Part shown: positions 43,150-52,488 of the stretch, piece after piece
How positions within the stretch are numbered: position 1 is the first letter of the stretch
How the letters are laid out: the number at the start of each line of letters is the position of its first letter
Source of the DNA: JAUUSJ01 sp964439395
GTDB taxonomy: Bacteria; Bacillota; Clostridia; Lachnospirales; Lachnospiraceae
Assembly: GCA_964439395.1 (NCBI GenBank)
Contig: CAYTNV010000001.1
Location: forward strand, 124,001 to 188,000
DNA: 64,000 nucleotides
Direction of reading: 5' to 3'
Made by a program: the position numbers and the translations under genes
Notes under the pieces: model-generated
The model's input: only the letters and a program-made list of their open reading frames with translations
Told to the model about the DNA's origin: nothing
The model's database searches: none

Positions 43150-44472
43150 ATGAAGAAATTTTCAATTACAATAGCAGGCGGAGGCAGTACATTTACACCA
43201 GGAATTATTATGATGCTTTTGGACCATCAGGAGGAATTTCCAATTCGTAAATTATGTTTATATGATAATGATAAAGAACGCCAGGAGGTTATTGCAAAAG
43301 CATGTAATATTTTATTAAGGGAGCGTGCCCCAGAAATTGAATTTAGATACACTGTTGATCCAGAAAATGCATTTACAGATGTTGATTTTGTGATGGCACA
43401 TATCCGTGTAGGAAAATATGCGATGCGTGAGAAGGATGAAAAAATTCCTATGAAATATGGGGTAGTAGGACAAGAGACTTGTGGACCTGGTGGAATTGCA
43501 TATGGTATGCGTTCGATTGGAGGAATTTTAGAAATTTTAGATTATATGGAAAAATATAGTCCAAATGCCTGGATGTTAAATTATTCCAATCCAGCGGCAA
43601 TTGTCGCGGAAGCTACAAGAAGACTTCGTCCACAATCTAGAATTATTAATATTTGCGATATGCCTCTTGGTATTATGGTGCGTATGGCAAGAATTTTAGG
43701 AATTTCGGAAAAAGATTTGGATATTAGCTATTTTGGATTAAATCATTTTGGATGGTGGACTCAGGTAAAAGATAAAGAAGGGAATGACTTAATGCCAACT
43801 TTGAAAGAATATGTAAAAGAAAATGGATATGATATCAATATCGAAGAAGATCAGCATGCGGATCAGAGCTGGCATGAGACATTTAAAAAAGTGAGAGATA
43901 TTTATGCAGTTGACCCAGATACCCTTCCAAATACTTATTTGAAATATTATCTTTATCCGGATTATGTAGTGGAGCATACAGATCCAAATTATACTCGCGC
44001 AAACCAGGTTATGGATGGCAGAGAGAAAGAAGTTTTTTCTGCTGCAAGAGCAATTATTGAGAAGAACACGGCAGAAAATTGTGGATTTATGAAAGATGAC
44101 CACGCTTCCTATATTGTTGATCTTGCAAGGGCATTGGCATTTAATACAAAAGAAAAAATGCTTTTGATTGTACCGAATGAGGGAGCTATCGAGAATTTTG
44201 ATCCAGAGGCAATGGTAGAGATTCCTTGTATCGTAGGAAAAGATGGATATGAAAAAATTGCTCAGGGAAAAATTCCACAGTTTCAGAAAGGACTTATGGA
44301 GCAGCAGGTGAGTGTGGAGAAACTTGTAGTAGAAGCATGGATTGAGGGTAGTTATCAAAAATTATGGCAGGCGCTTACATTGTCAAAAACTGTTCCAAGT
44401 GCCGCTGTTGCAAAGCAGATTTTGGATGATTTGATTGAGGCAAATAAAGAATATTGGCCAGAATTGAAGTAA
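43150..44472 (+). CDS. GH4 6-phospho-alpha-glucosidase (GlvA/MalH-like)
   Basis: A 440-residue family-4 glycosidase, NAD+ and metal dependent. The nucleotide-binding N-terminus is FSITIAGGGSTFTPGIIMMLL. VGQETCGPGGIAYGMRSI, NYSNPAAIVAEATRR and ICDMPLGIM hold the metal-binding Asn/Cys/His set; the CDMP form is that of alpha-specific members. It hydrolyses the phosphorylated disaccharide delivered by the PTS to glucose and glucose 6-phosphate. The second ATG (43150) is better spaced from AAAAAGGAG than the one at 43144. Confidence 0.92.
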   Translation: MKKFSITIAGGGSTFTPGIIMMLLDHQEEFPIRKLCLYDNDKERQEVIAKACNILLRERAPEIEFRYTVDPENAFTDVDFVMAHIRVGKYAMREKDEKIPMKYGVVGQETCGPGGIAYGMRSIGGILEILDYMEKYSPNAWMLNYSNPAAIVAEATRRLRPQSRIINICDMPLGIMVRMARILGISEKDLDISYFGLNHFGWWTQVKDKEGNDLMPTLKEYVKENGYDINIEEDQHADQSWHETFKKVRDIYAVDPDTLPNTYLKYYLYPDYVVEHTDPNYTRANQVMDGREKEVFSAARAIIEKNTAENCGFMKDDHASYIVDLARALAFNTKEKMLLIVPNEGAIENFDPEAMVEIPCIVGKDGYEKIAQGKIPQFQKGLMEQQVSVEKLVVEAWIEGSYQKLWQALTLSKTVPSAAVAKQILDDLIEANKEYWPELK

Positions 44473-44534
44473 AGAGTGATTCATAAAAAATAAAATTTTA
44501 TCCTAACTTATGAATCATATATAGATGAATGAAG

Positions 44535-44622
44535 AAAGTACAATCAAAAATATAAGAAAAATTTTGTTTAGAGTTCGTAAAAAGAAGACGAAAAAAATAA
44601 ATTTTTGATTGTACTTTTTAAG
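44535..44622 (+). terminator. Terminator after the GH4 gene
   Basis: Perfect 17-bp stem (44535-44551 with 44601-44617) with a long AT-rich loop, followed by Ts. The remaining gap to nagB (44623-44783) is featureless AT-rich DNA. Confidence 0.75.
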
Positions 44623-44783
44623 TTGGGGGAAAGAATTGACGACTAAAAATAGAATTGTTATAGTTGAAACATAAAAGAATGAATAATTAAGTTGATGAAA
44701 TTCATTTAGTAGAATATTTTTACAAAAAAATAAAATAATAAATATGACTTAGCAATTAATAAATTTTAAGAGGAGGAATCACT

Positions 44784-45515
44784 ATGAGAATTTACAAGGC
44801 AAAAGATTATAAGGATATGAGCAGAAAGGCAGCAAATATTTTATCAGCGCAGGTAATTATGAAGCCAAATTCTGTGCTTGGGTTGGCAACAGGCTCCACT
44901 CCAATTGGAATGTATGAGCAGCTTGTAGAGTGGTATAAAAAAGGGGATTTAGATTTCTCAGCAGTGACATCCGTGAACTTAGATGAGTATAAGGGATTAG
45001 ACGCAAGCAATGACCAAAGCTATGCATATTTTATGAATTATCATTTATTTGATAAAGTAAATATCAATAAAGAAAATACTTACTTGCCAGATGGTTTAGC
45101 TGAGGATACAGAGAAGGAATGTGAAAGATATACAAACCTTATCTATTCTCTCGGTGGAGTAGATTTACAGCTATTAGGAATCGGACGTAATGGACATATC
45201 GGATTTAATGAGCCAGGAGAGGTGTTTGACAAAGAGGTTCATTGTGTGGACTTAACAGAGAGCACAATTGAGGCAAATAAGAGATTTTTTGCATCCGCAG
45301 AAGAAATGCCAAAGCAGGCTTACTCTATGGGAATTAAGACAATTATGCATGCTAAGAAAATTTTATTAGTTGCAAGTGGAGAGGATAAGGCAGATGCAAT
45401 TGCAAACTCTTTCTTTGGAAAGATAACTCCTCAGGTACCAGGATCTATTTTGCAGCTTCATAATGATGTTATTTTAGTGGCAGATGAGGCGGCTTTGTCT
45501 AAAGTAGAATTATAA
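44784..45515 (+). CDS. nagB: Glucosamine-6-phosphate deaminase
   Basis: A 243-residue aldose-ketose isomerase/deaminase converting glucosamine 6-phosphate to fructose 6-phosphate and ammonia. Motifs: LGLATGSTPIGMYEQLV (phosphate loop), SVNLDEYKGL (catalytic Asp), GIGRNGHIGFNEPG (Asp/His relay), and IKTIMHAKKILLVASGEDKADA. Standard length. Separate from the PTS operon by a terminator and stands alone, with AAGAGGAGG before the ATG. Confidence 0.95.
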   Translation: MRIYKAKDYKDMSRKAANILSAQVIMKPNSVLGLATGSTPIGMYEQLVEWYKKGDLDFSAVTSVNLDEYKGLDASNDQSYAYFMNYHLFDKVNINKENTYLPDGLAEDTEKECERYTNLIYSLGGVDLQLLGIGRNGHIGFNEPGEVFDKEVHCVDLTESTIEANKRFFASAEEMPKQAYSMGIKTIMHAKKILLVASGEDKADAIANSFFGKITPQVPGSILQLHNDVILVADEAALSKVEL

Positions 45516-45540
45516 AAACGTGAATATATCATATTTATCC

Positions 45541-45573
45541 AAGAATCCCGAGAAAATTTTTCTCGGGATTCTT
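45541..45573. terminator. Bidirectional terminator between nagB and thiC
   Basis: AAGAATCCCGAGAAAA (45541-45556) pairs with TTTTCTCGGGATTCTT (45558-45573) almost without a loop. It serves the convergent genes on both sides. Confidence 0.88.
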
Positions 45574-45599
45574 GACGTTTGTTCTCAAAGATTCAAAAT

Positions 45600-46910
45600 T
45601 TATAAAATATCAATATACTCTCCAGCAAGAGCCTTATTCATGCTTCGAACAGCGCAGAATTTTCCGCACATACTACATGTATCGCTGTGGTCATCCTCTG
45701 GTTTTCTGCTGTCACGAATTGCCTTTGCTGTTTCTGGGTCTAAGGCACAGTCAAATTGAGCGTCCCAGTCGAGATTCCTTCTGGCATCGGCCATCTTGTC
45801 ATCGATATTGCGAGCTCCAGGAATTCCCTTTGCGATATCGGCTGCATGAGCAGCGATTTTAGAGGCGATAATACCTTGTTTTACGTCATCGACATTTGGA
45901 AGAGCGAGGTGCTCGGCAGGAGTTACATAGCAGAGAAAGGCTGCGCCACTCATGGCGGCAACGGCACCGCCGATTGCACTTGTGATATGGTCATATCCAG
46001 GAGCGATATCTGTGACGATAGGTCCAAGTACATAGAAAGGTGCGCCCATGCAGATACTCTTTTGCACTTCCATATTTGCTGCAACCTGATTTAGAGGGAC
46101 ATGACCTGGTCCTTCGACCATAACTTGAACATTATGAGCCCAGGCTCTTTTTGTCAGCTCACCGAGACGAACTAACTCTTCAATCTGGCATACATCTGTC
46201 GCATCTGCGAGACATCCTGGTCTGCAGGCATCTCCGAGAGAGATTGTCACATCATATTCCTCGCAAATATCTAAAATTTCATCAAAATATTCATAAAATG
46301 GGTTTTCCTCCCCTGTCATGCTCATCCAGGCAAATACAAGGCTGCCACCGCGGCTTACGATATTCATTTTTCTTTTATGTTTTTTAATTTGCTCGATTGT
46401 TTTTCTTGTAATTCCGCAATGTAATGTTACGAAGTCAACGCCGTCCTCGGCGTGAAGGCGAACGACATCAATAAAATCTTTTGCAGTTAATGTCGCTAAA
46501 TCTCTTTGATAGTGAATTACGCTGTCGTATACTGGAACAGTTCCAATCATAACAGGACATTCGCTTGTTAATTTTTGACGAAATGGCTGTGTATTTCCGT
46601 GGCTAGATAAATCCATAATTGCTTCTGCGCCGAGCTTTACTGCACTCATTACCTTTTCCATCTCGATATTATAATCTTTACAGTCTCTAGATACTCCAAG
46701 ATTTACATTAATTTTTGTGCGGAGCATACTTCCCACACCTTCAGGGTCAAGACATTTATGATTTTTATTTGCACAAATCGCAACCTTTCCCTCTGCAACT
46801 AATTTCATTAACGCCTCGACTGATAGTTTTTCTTTTTTCGCAACAGTCTCAATTTCTGGTGTCACGATTCCTTTTCTGGCAGCGTCCATCTGTGTTGTAT
46901 AATTTCTCAT
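45600..46910 (-). CDS. thiC: Phosphomethylpyrimidine synthase
   Basis: A 436-residue radical SAM enzyme that makes HMP phosphate from aminoimidazole ribotide. Motifs: MRTKINVNLGVSRD, ALKLGAEAIMDLSSHGN-type sequence, VPVYDSVIHYQRDLA, TLHCGITRKTIEQIKKHKRKM, SRGGSLVFAWM, GDACRPGCLADATD, VMVEGPGHVPL and FLCYVTPAEHL. The C-terminal cluster motif is CSMCGKFCAVR. The length suits the shorter anaerobic ThiC form. It is expressed alone from a second TPP riboswitch. Confidence 0.96.
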   Translation of the reverse strand: MRNYTTQMDAARKGIVTPEIETVAKKEKLSVEALMKLVAEGKVAICANKNHKCLDPEGVGSMLRTKINVNLGVSRDCKDYNIEMEKVMSAVKLGAEAIMDLSSHGNTQPFRQKLTSECPVMIGTVPVYDSVIHYQRDLATLTAKDFIDVVRLHAEDGVDFVTLHCGITRKTIEQIKKHKRKMNIVSRGGSLVFAWMSMTGEENPFYEYFDEILDICEEYDVTISLGDACRPGCLADATDVCQIEELVRLGELTKRAWAHNVQVMVEGPGHVPLNQVAANMEVQKSICMGAPFYVLGPIVTDIAPGYDHITSAIGGAVAAMSGAAFLCYVTPAEHLALPNVDDVKQGIIASKIAAHAADIAKGIPGARNIDDKMADARRNLDWDAQFDCALDPETAKAIRDSRKPEDDHSDTCSMCGKFCAVRSMNKALAGEYIDIL

Positions 46911-47030
46911 TGTTTTTTCCTCCTTGTTTTTACAGATTTTTTTAGAGTGACAAAAAGTGGTGACCTCAATTGGTCGCTAATTAAAAGTCGACTGTTTAGA
47001 GTTATGGACTCTTGATGGGACTTTTACAAT

Positions 47031-47058
47031 AAAAAAGAGATACCATAGGGGTATCTCT
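47031..47058 (-). terminator. Riboswitch-controlled terminator before thiC
   Basis: Minus-strand AGAGATACC and GGTATCTCT form a 9-bp stem (47036-47058), followed by six Ts. Confidence 0.85.
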
Positions 47059-47144
47059 AGTCAAATATCGTTTTAGAATTAAAATAAAAAAACTATAAAA
47101 TACTAGCGTATTTCATAGTCCTATCTATCTCATTTTATTTTTCT

Positions 47145-47231
47145 AGGCTATCCCTACGTTGGCATTATCCAAATCAGGTAATGGGTCGAAACTATCTCTT
47201 TCCTCTCAGCCGGTCATCCAGCTCCCCAAGC
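47145..47231 (-). ncRNA. TPP riboswitch of thiC
   Basis: The minus strand shows GGGGAGC, CCGGCTGAGAGG, TTACCTGATTTGGATAATGCC and CGTAGGGATAGCC, the complete THI-box aptamer. The terminator lies about 90 bases downstream, with thiC about 120 bases beyond that. Confidence 0.95.
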
Positions 47232-47278
47232 TATATCTCTTTGTTGAAATTTAGTATACTACTATTTGGAGTGTTTGT

Positions 47279-47560
47279 AAAGTATACTTTTGGAAACAGA
47301 TAAAGTGGAATGCTTTTTTGAAGGAAATATTTGGAAGGAAACGCCATCCGTCCAAAGCCCGTTCTTTCCCTTTCCAACACGTTGCGTTCCCGCCATTTTT
47401 CGCTACTCTGCCTATTTATGAGGCTCATCGCAAATTCGCAGATAAACTGCTCAAACACGCTCAGAACCCCAAAGCTTCTGTAGCGAAAAATGTCTCTACT
47501 CATCTATCGTTGGCCAGGGAAAGAACGGGCGTCTGCTCTCACTGTTTCAAAAAATATAGG
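47279..47560. repeat. Dispersed structured repeat, full copy at 47.3 kb
   Basis: A nested hairpin. The outer arms GCCCGTTCTTTCCC (47357-47370) and GGGAAAGAACGGGC (47517-47530) are perfect. The inner arms TTTTTCGCTAC (47396-47406) and GTAGCGAAAAA (47480-47490) are perfect. The tail GTCTGCTCTCACTGTTTC (47531-47548) is shared with the copies at 56122 and 58190. AAGTATACTTT marks the left edge. Noncoding; it sits just upstream of the thiC riboswitch. Confidence 0.8.
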
Positions 47561-47655
47561 TTTTGGAATAGATATTTTATAAGCTAGTGCGAAAGATTGA
47601 AAAATATGATATACTATTTTATTAAGTAAAAAACAAAAAAGGATGGTGAAGAAAA

Positions 47656-48573
47656 ATGAAATATTTAGTAATCGGAGCTGGCGGAACAGGAGGCAGTATC
47701 GCAGGTTTTATGACGAGAGCGGGAAAGAATGTCATTTTAATTGCCAGAGGAGCTCACTTGGAAGCGATATGTAAAGATGGTCTTAAAATTGAGAAGTTAA
47801 AAGGAGAAGAGTCGATAAAAGTGAATGCGATGACAGAGGCGGAATATAGAAGTTCGGGAGAGAAAGCCGACGTAATTTTTGTCTGTGTGAAGGGATATTC
47901 CGTAGATAGCATTTATGATTTAATTCAAAATGCAGCTCATGAGGGAAGTATTGTCATTCCAATTTTAAATATATACGGAACAGGGGAGAGGATGGCAAAA
48001 CAGCTGCCAGGTCTTGAGGTATTAAACGGTTGTATTTATATAGCAGCTGCCATCTCTGCTCCCGGAAAAATTAAGATGAGCGGGAATATTTTTAAAATTG
48101 TGTTTGGAAGAGTGGATGGCGATACGAGCAGTTATGTATTGCAGCAGATCGAGAAGGATTTGAGAGAATCTGGCATTGATGGTATTTTGTCAAGCGATAT
48201 AAGAAGAGAGACGTTTGAGAAGTTTTCATTCATTTCTCCGATGGCAGCAACAGGAGCGTACTATACTTCTACAGCTGGAGATGTGCAAAGAGAAGGGCAG
48301 ATAAGAGAGACATTTAAAGATTGTGTGAGAGAGATTGATAGGCTTGCAAATGCGATGGGTATTCCATTTAATTTTGATATTGTAGAAAAAAACTTAAAGA
48401 CGATGGATATCGTAGAGCCAGACTGTACGGCTTCTATGCAAAAGGATTTAGAAAAGGGTGGAAACTCTGAGATGGATGGATTGATTTTTGAAGTTCTGCG
48501 TCTTGGAAAAAAATATGGAGTTCCAGTTCCAACTTACGAAAAAATTTCTAAAAAATTTGGATATAATTTATAG
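47656..48573 (+). CDS. panE: Ketopantoate reductase-family protein (PanE/ApbA)
   Basis: A 305-residue NADPH-dependent oxidoreductase. The Rossmann start is YLVIGAGGTGGSIAGFM, followed by ADVIFVCVKGYSVDSI and LNGCIYIAAAIS. The helical C-terminal domain has RRETFEKFSFISPMAA and CTASMQKDLEKGGNSEMDGL, matching the conserved Ser/Asp/Glu segment of PanE. It would reduce ketopantoate to pantoate in CoA synthesis, although family paralogues with other substrates exist. Single gene, with GGATGGTG ahead of the ATG. Confidence 0.82.
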   Translation: MKYLVIGAGGTGGSIAGFMTRAGKNVILIARGAHLEAICKDGLKIEKLKGEESIKVNAMTEAEYRSSGEKADVIFVCVKGYSVDSIYDLIQNAAHEGSIVIPILNIYGTGERMAKQLPGLEVLNGCIYIAAAISAPGKIKMSGNIFKIVFGRVDGDTSSYVLQQIEKDLRESGIDGILSSDIRRETFEKFSFISPMAATGAYYTSTAGDVQREGQIRETFKDCVREIDRLANAMGIPFNFDIVEKNLKTMDIVEPDCTASMQKDLEKGGNSEMDGLIFEVLRLGKKYGVPVPTYEKISKKFGYNL

Positions 48574-48599
48574 TATAATAAAAATCTTCAAAATTTTCG

Positions 48600-48818
48600 T
48601 TGCGATAAACGGGAAAAAGCCTGTTCCTTTAGGTGAGGGATGAATAGCTGTTTAAGGAAAAGAGATATTCTACGAAAATGATAGTAAGAATTCTGAAAAA
48701 ATTAACGAAATTAACTTTGTTGTGGATGCATTGTCATGTAAGTATAAGTTTTGCAAGGAGCAACAAAAGGAGATATATAGTTAAACATTTAGAAATATAA
48801 CATATTTTCGTAGAATAT
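48600..48818. repeat. Intergenic repeat region: IS605-end-like segment and 15-bp inverted repeat
   Basis: CCTTTAGGTGAGGGATGA near 48628 resembles the subterminal hairpin of clostridial IS200/IS605 elements (weak). Then ATATTCTACGAAAAT (48665-48679) and ATTTTCGTAGAATAT (48804-48818) are perfect inverted repeats 124 bases apart, with a smaller TTTGTTG/CAACAAA stem inside. It may end transcription of the convergent genes. Confidence 0.45.
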
Positions 48819-48843
48819 TTTAAATTCATGTGATAATCTCAAT

Positions 48844-50082
48844 TTATTTATCATATCTAGCCTGTTCATATTGGAGATGAATCTGCTTTGTCTCTTCCAT
48901 ATCAGCGATATTTGCCGCTTTTTCAATCTCATAAGGTGTTTCATGAGGAAGTGGCAGCTCGTGCCGATGTTTCTTGATAAAGAGATAATAGTCATAGCGT
49001 ATTTTTTCTCTCGGAGACATATTTTTCTTATCCCATTTTTTTCTGGTAATTTTTTCTTCCAAAAAGGAAGAGTGATTTATCATATCTAAATTTTCTACAA
49101 TATCTCCGTTCTCATCATAGGCTTCTCGAAAGGTACGCTGTGTCTTATTTATATATTTTATAGTGTAGATTCCGATAAGAAGAAAAATGATGACCATCAA
49201 AATTTTGGTCAGAGGCTCCATCCAAGGTAAGTGGAGGGGTTCTCCCGCCATTTCTTGTAAATATTTATAAAACTCATCATCTTCAGAACTAGATTCTGTC
49301 TGTGTATCTTCCCAAAGTTCATCGGAGTAAGGCGTGTTTGAGAGAAGTTCTCTTGTGTTGTGATATGTTCGATTGGGAATTGTCAAAATGGAGGGAATAC
49401 TTGCCAACAAAAGTAAAAGCAACAAGACGATGAACATATTTTTACTAATTCCGTAAATCCTTTTTTTGGGTACATTTTCAATTGTCTGATTAATAAATAA
49501 ATAGTTTTCTGTGTTTTTTAAATATAGATAAAGCATTACGGTAAAGAAGTAGAGAATACAGCTAAAAAATGCTTCATTACATAAAGGTTCGTTGTTAAAA
49601 AATTTTCCAATCATATAGGATACAAAGAAGAAGAGTATCCCTACAAATCCTGGATTTGTGAGCATATCATAGTGTTCTTTTGACTCCTCAGTATCTGCAT
49701 AAGTCATTTCTATTTTTTTATTGTGAAGTCTTCCAAGAAAGCGGTAAATAATAATATAAATTCCCTCAATCATAATTATAGTAGGGATAAAAGTTGGGTT
49801 AAAGCTATGAAAGGAAACTATATTGCCTATTTTAAGTACAATCCATCCTGCCGTTAAAATAGAGAGGAGAGAGAAAAATAAATATCCAATTAGACTTTTA
49901 CAGTGCAAAATAGATATTTCTGTCACTATCACAGGAATAATGAGAAAAAGATTTAATATATAAAGCCAAATCTGTTCCGTCGATATTGTCTCCATTCCCA
50001 GTGAGTAGAGCGTAGGAAAAAAGAGAGAAAAAATAAGTGTTGTATGTATCCAACCAGTTATCATCTTAAGTTTTGTTTTCAA
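48844..50082 (-). CDS. Membrane protein of the MoxR-DUF58 cluster (DUF4129-like C-terminus)
   Basis: A 412-residue protein with about six hydrophobic segments in the first half, an extracytoplasmic acidic stretch (about 255-290, ESSSEDDEFYKYLQEM), another membrane segment (about 300-320), and a cytoplasmic tail. The tail SPREKIRYDYYLFIKKHRHELPLPHETPYEIEKAA fits the DUF4129 pattern, a helical domain that ends proteins encoded beside MoxR and DUF58 genes. It overlaps the DUF58 gene by four bases and is the last gene of the cluster. Function unknown; perhaps linked to envelope assembly or peptidoglycan. Confidence 0.72.
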   Translation of the reverse strand: MKTKLKMITGWIHTTLIFSLFFPTLYSLGMETISTEQIWLYILNLFLIIPVIVTEISILHCKSLIGYLFFSLLSILTAGWIVLKIGNIVSFHSFNPTFIPTIIMIEGIYIIIYRFLGRLHNKKIEMTYADTEESKEHYDMLTNPGFVGILFFFVSYMIGKFFNNEPLCNEAFFSCILYFFTVMLYLYLKNTENYLFINQTIENVPKKRIYGISKNMFIVLLLLLLLASIPSILTIPNRTYHNTRELLSNTPYSDELWEDTQTESSSEDDEFYKYLQEMAGEPLHLPWMEPLTKILMVIIFLLIGIYTIKYINKTQRTFREAYDENGDIVENLDMINHSSFLEEKITRKKWDKKNMSPREKIRYDYYLFIKKHRHELPLPHETPYEIEKAANIADMEETKQIHLQYEQARYDK

Positions 50083-51209
50083 TGCTTATTGCCCTCCCTT
50101 CGAATGATTGCGAGATTATTTTTCTGCGGAAATATCGGGATTTTCTCATTTGAATCTACTAAAAAAACTAAAATTGCTGGTGTATTCTTTCCACAAAAAT
50201 TAGAAATAGAAGAGAGGAGAGCTTCGTTTTTTGTAATGAAAATGGAAACTCCGTCCTCTATTTTATTTTGTAAAATTTCTTCGTAATCAAGCATCTGTTT
50301 TGTCAAGTCAATTTTCGCTAAGGCTCTCTCAATTTTAGTCATATGAGAGGTGCCAATAGCTGGAGCAACATAAAAATATTTCTGTTTTTCTTTATTATCA
50401 GAAATAACAGGCATATTTATTGCCAATCCTACATTCATTCCCTGATGTATAAATTTATAGGTGAGAGAAGCAGTGATGGATATTGCTTCCTCTATTAAAA
50501 AATCTTGTCTCATCATTCGTCTCTCATTTACATCCAGATAAATCATCACTTTGCCAGTCAAAGTCGAGTCAAATGTATTTACCATTAAATTTCCAGTTTT
50601 GGCGCTGGCCTTCCAGTTGATTGATTTCATTGGATCATTCAGTGTATACTCTCGAATAGCGTGAAAGGCAAATGGGTCTTCGTAAAGCTGTTTCGTCACC
50701 TGACGACTTCCCATCATCTGATTATAAGATAATAAAATATCGGATACATCCGTACGTTTTGAGTAGACGTAGAAGTCCGTATTGCTCTGTAAATTTACGA
50801 TATATTTATGTTTTATGAGCAAGGAGTACCCAATACATTGTAAATCAGAGATAAAATAATAGCCTCTGTGATTACAGTCTACCAATAAATTTCTTGTAAT
50901 TCTCTGGAATCCAAGCAGGGAAAAAATATCTCTCTTATATAAGAAATCGCTTACTTGTGCATTTTCCATCTGGCGAAAGGTAAGACCTTTTTGGAGCTGA
51001 AAACCGAGCTCTAAAATTGGAACGGGAAGTTTCTTTTTATTTTCAATTTTTTCAATTAATATGGTTTCCTCCCCCTCGTAGGCGAAATCTCTACAAAAAG
51101 AAAGAGTTATAAAAAGCTCTCTCGACCAGTTTTTGGAATAGTAGAGGATGAAGAGAGAATACACAAAAAAAGTACAGAGAAAGAAAACTAAAATCATAAT
51201 TAGTACCAA
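50079..51209 (-). CDS. DUF58 domain protein
   Basis: A 376-residue protein with one N-terminal membrane segment, a beta-rich middle part, and the DUF58 motif FHAIREYTLNDPMKSINWKASAKTGNLMVNTFD, followed by KVMIYLDVN, a von-Willebrand-like beginning. DUF58 proteins are almost always encoded beside MoxR ATPases, as here. The TTG at 51209 gives MVLIMILVF; the ATG at 51197 is an alternative, and neither has a good ribosome site. Role inferred only from the cluster: chaperone-assisted assembly or stress-related envelope function. Confidence 0.85.
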   Translation of the reverse strand: MVLIMILVFFLCTFFVYSLFILYYSKNWSRELFITLSFCRDFAYEGEETILIEKIENKKKLPVPILELGFQLQKGLTFRQMENAQVSDFLYKRDIFSLLGFQRITRNLLVDCNHRGYYFISDLQCIGYSLLIKHKYIVNLQSNTDFYVYSKRTDVSDILLSYNQMMGSRQVTKQLYEDPFAFHAIREYTLNDPMKSINWKASAKTGNLMVNTFDSTLTGKVMIYLDVNERRMMRQDFLIEEAISITASLTYKFIHQGMNVGLAINMPVISDNKEKQKYFYVAPAIGTSHMTKIERALAKIDLTKQMLDYEEILQNKIEDGVSIFITKNEALLSSISNFCGKNTPAILVFLVDSNEKIPIFPQKNNLAIIRREGNKH

Positions 51210-51304
51210 GCCTCAAGTGAATAAGTTTATATGTTCATTTGAGACGCAAACCACAAAGGATGAAAGATAATGTGTTTGCAATTTCCCTTTCTTTTATTTT
51301 TCTT

Positions 51305-52237
51305 TCATCTTTTATCCCATTCCTCTGTCGGAACAGGAATGCTAGCCAAAAGTCCCTCAATCGTGGAAAGTTTTTGTTCCTCATTGCTGTATTCTAGTAA
51401 GAGTCGATGAGCGAGAACTGGGACTGCAACTTTTTTTATATCTTCTGGTACAACAAATTCTCTGCCATTAATGAGGGCATAACCCTGAGATGCGCGAAGA
51501 AGTGCGAGTGTCCCTCTTGGACTGACTCCAGTGCCTGTTCCGTTTTTTCTCGTGGCGTGAATGAGGTTAATCATATATTCTTGTAAGTCTTTATGGACAT
51601 AAATTTCTTTACATTTTTTTTGAATGGAGATAATATCCTCTAAAGAGCAGATGCAAGATATCTCCTCGAGAGGTTCGCTATGAATATAGCGTTTTATCAT
51701 TGTAAGTTCTTCTGTTTTGGTCAGACTGCCCATATTAAGTTTCATTAAAAAACGATCCATCTGTGCTTCTGGGAGAGGAAAACAGCCGAGTGTCTCAATC
51801 GGGTTTTGAGTAGCGATAACAAAAAAAGGAGGTGCTAATTTTCTTGTCACACCGTCCACCGTGACTTGTTGTTCTGCCATACATTCTAGGAGACTGGATT
51901 GTGTTCTTGGAGTAGCACGGTTGATTTCATCAGCTAATAAAAGATTTGAAAAAACTGGTCCCTCTCGGAATACAAATCTTCCTTCCTCCTGATTAAAATA
52001 GGATAGACCAGTCACATCACTTGGAAGTAAATCTGGTGTAAACTGTACACGGTTAAAGCGAAGTCCCATCGATTTTGCGAGAGATTTTGCAAGCATTGTT
52101 TTACCAGTGCCAGGGACATCTTCTAGCAGAATATGTCCGCCAGCGGCGAACGAGGTGAGAATAAGTTCTGTCAAATCTTCTTTTCCGATCATTACTTTTG
52201 ATATATTTTTTTTAATTTTGTCTAATATTGTATTCAT
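51305..52237 (-). CDS. MoxR-family AAA ATPase
   Basis: A 310-residue AAA+ protein. Walker A is EDVPGTGKTMLAKSLAKS, Walker B is NLLLADEINRATPRTQSSLLECM, sensor 1 is FFVIATQNPIETLGCFPLPEAQMDRFLM, and the arginine finger region lies in TGVSPRGTLALLRASQ. MoxR proteins act as chaperones that insert metal ions or activate partner proteins with VWA or DUF58 domains. It is the first gene of the MoxR-DUF58-DUF4129-like cluster, with AAAGGA ahead of the ATG at 52237. Confidence 0.93.
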   Translation of the reverse strand: MNTILDKIKKNISKVMIGKEDLTELILTSFAAGGHILLEDVPGTGKTMLAKSLAKSMGLRFNRVQFTPDLLPSDVTGLSYFNQEEGRFVFREGPVFSNLLLADEINRATPRTQSSLLECMAEQQVTVDGVTRKLAPPFFVIATQNPIETLGCFPLPEAQMDRFLMKLNMGSLTKTEELTMIKRYIHSEPLEEISCICSLEDIISIQKKCKEIYVHKDLQEYMINLIHATRKNGTGTGVSPRGTLALLRASQGYALINGREFVVPEDIKKVAVPVLAHRLLLEYSNEEQKLSTIEGLLASIPVPTEEWDKR

Positions 52238-52420
52238 AGATAAATCCTTTCGTTATCATGGACGAAAATCCATTACTTTTAGGTAATGGGAGAAATTCTC
52301 TTACAGTGAGTCTTCTCTATTGGTTTAAATTTATTGTATCATAAAGTTTAAATAGAGAAAACATAGAAAAATAGACAAATAAATATATAAATATGATTGA
52401 AATTTAAATATGGACAAAAC

Positions 52421-52460
52421 AAGGACTATCGCATTAAAAAATTGTAATACGATAGTCCTT
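52421..52460 (-). terminator. Terminator of the thiamine-precursor uptake operon
   Basis: AAGGACTATCG (52421-52431) and CGATAGTCCTT (52450-52460) form an 11-bp stem extended by A-T pairs. It lies 29 bases beyond the end of thiZ. Confidence 0.8.
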
Positions 52461-52488
52461 TTATTTAGTAAAATAAAGCTGAAAAAGA

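Noticed and set aside
47318..47587. Open frame of 89 codons across the 47.3-kb repeat (and a similar one at 55813-56025)
   Set aside because: The frames arise from the repeat sequence, have no ribosome site, and the 55.8-kb copy differs in length; base-paired arms explain the conservation better.
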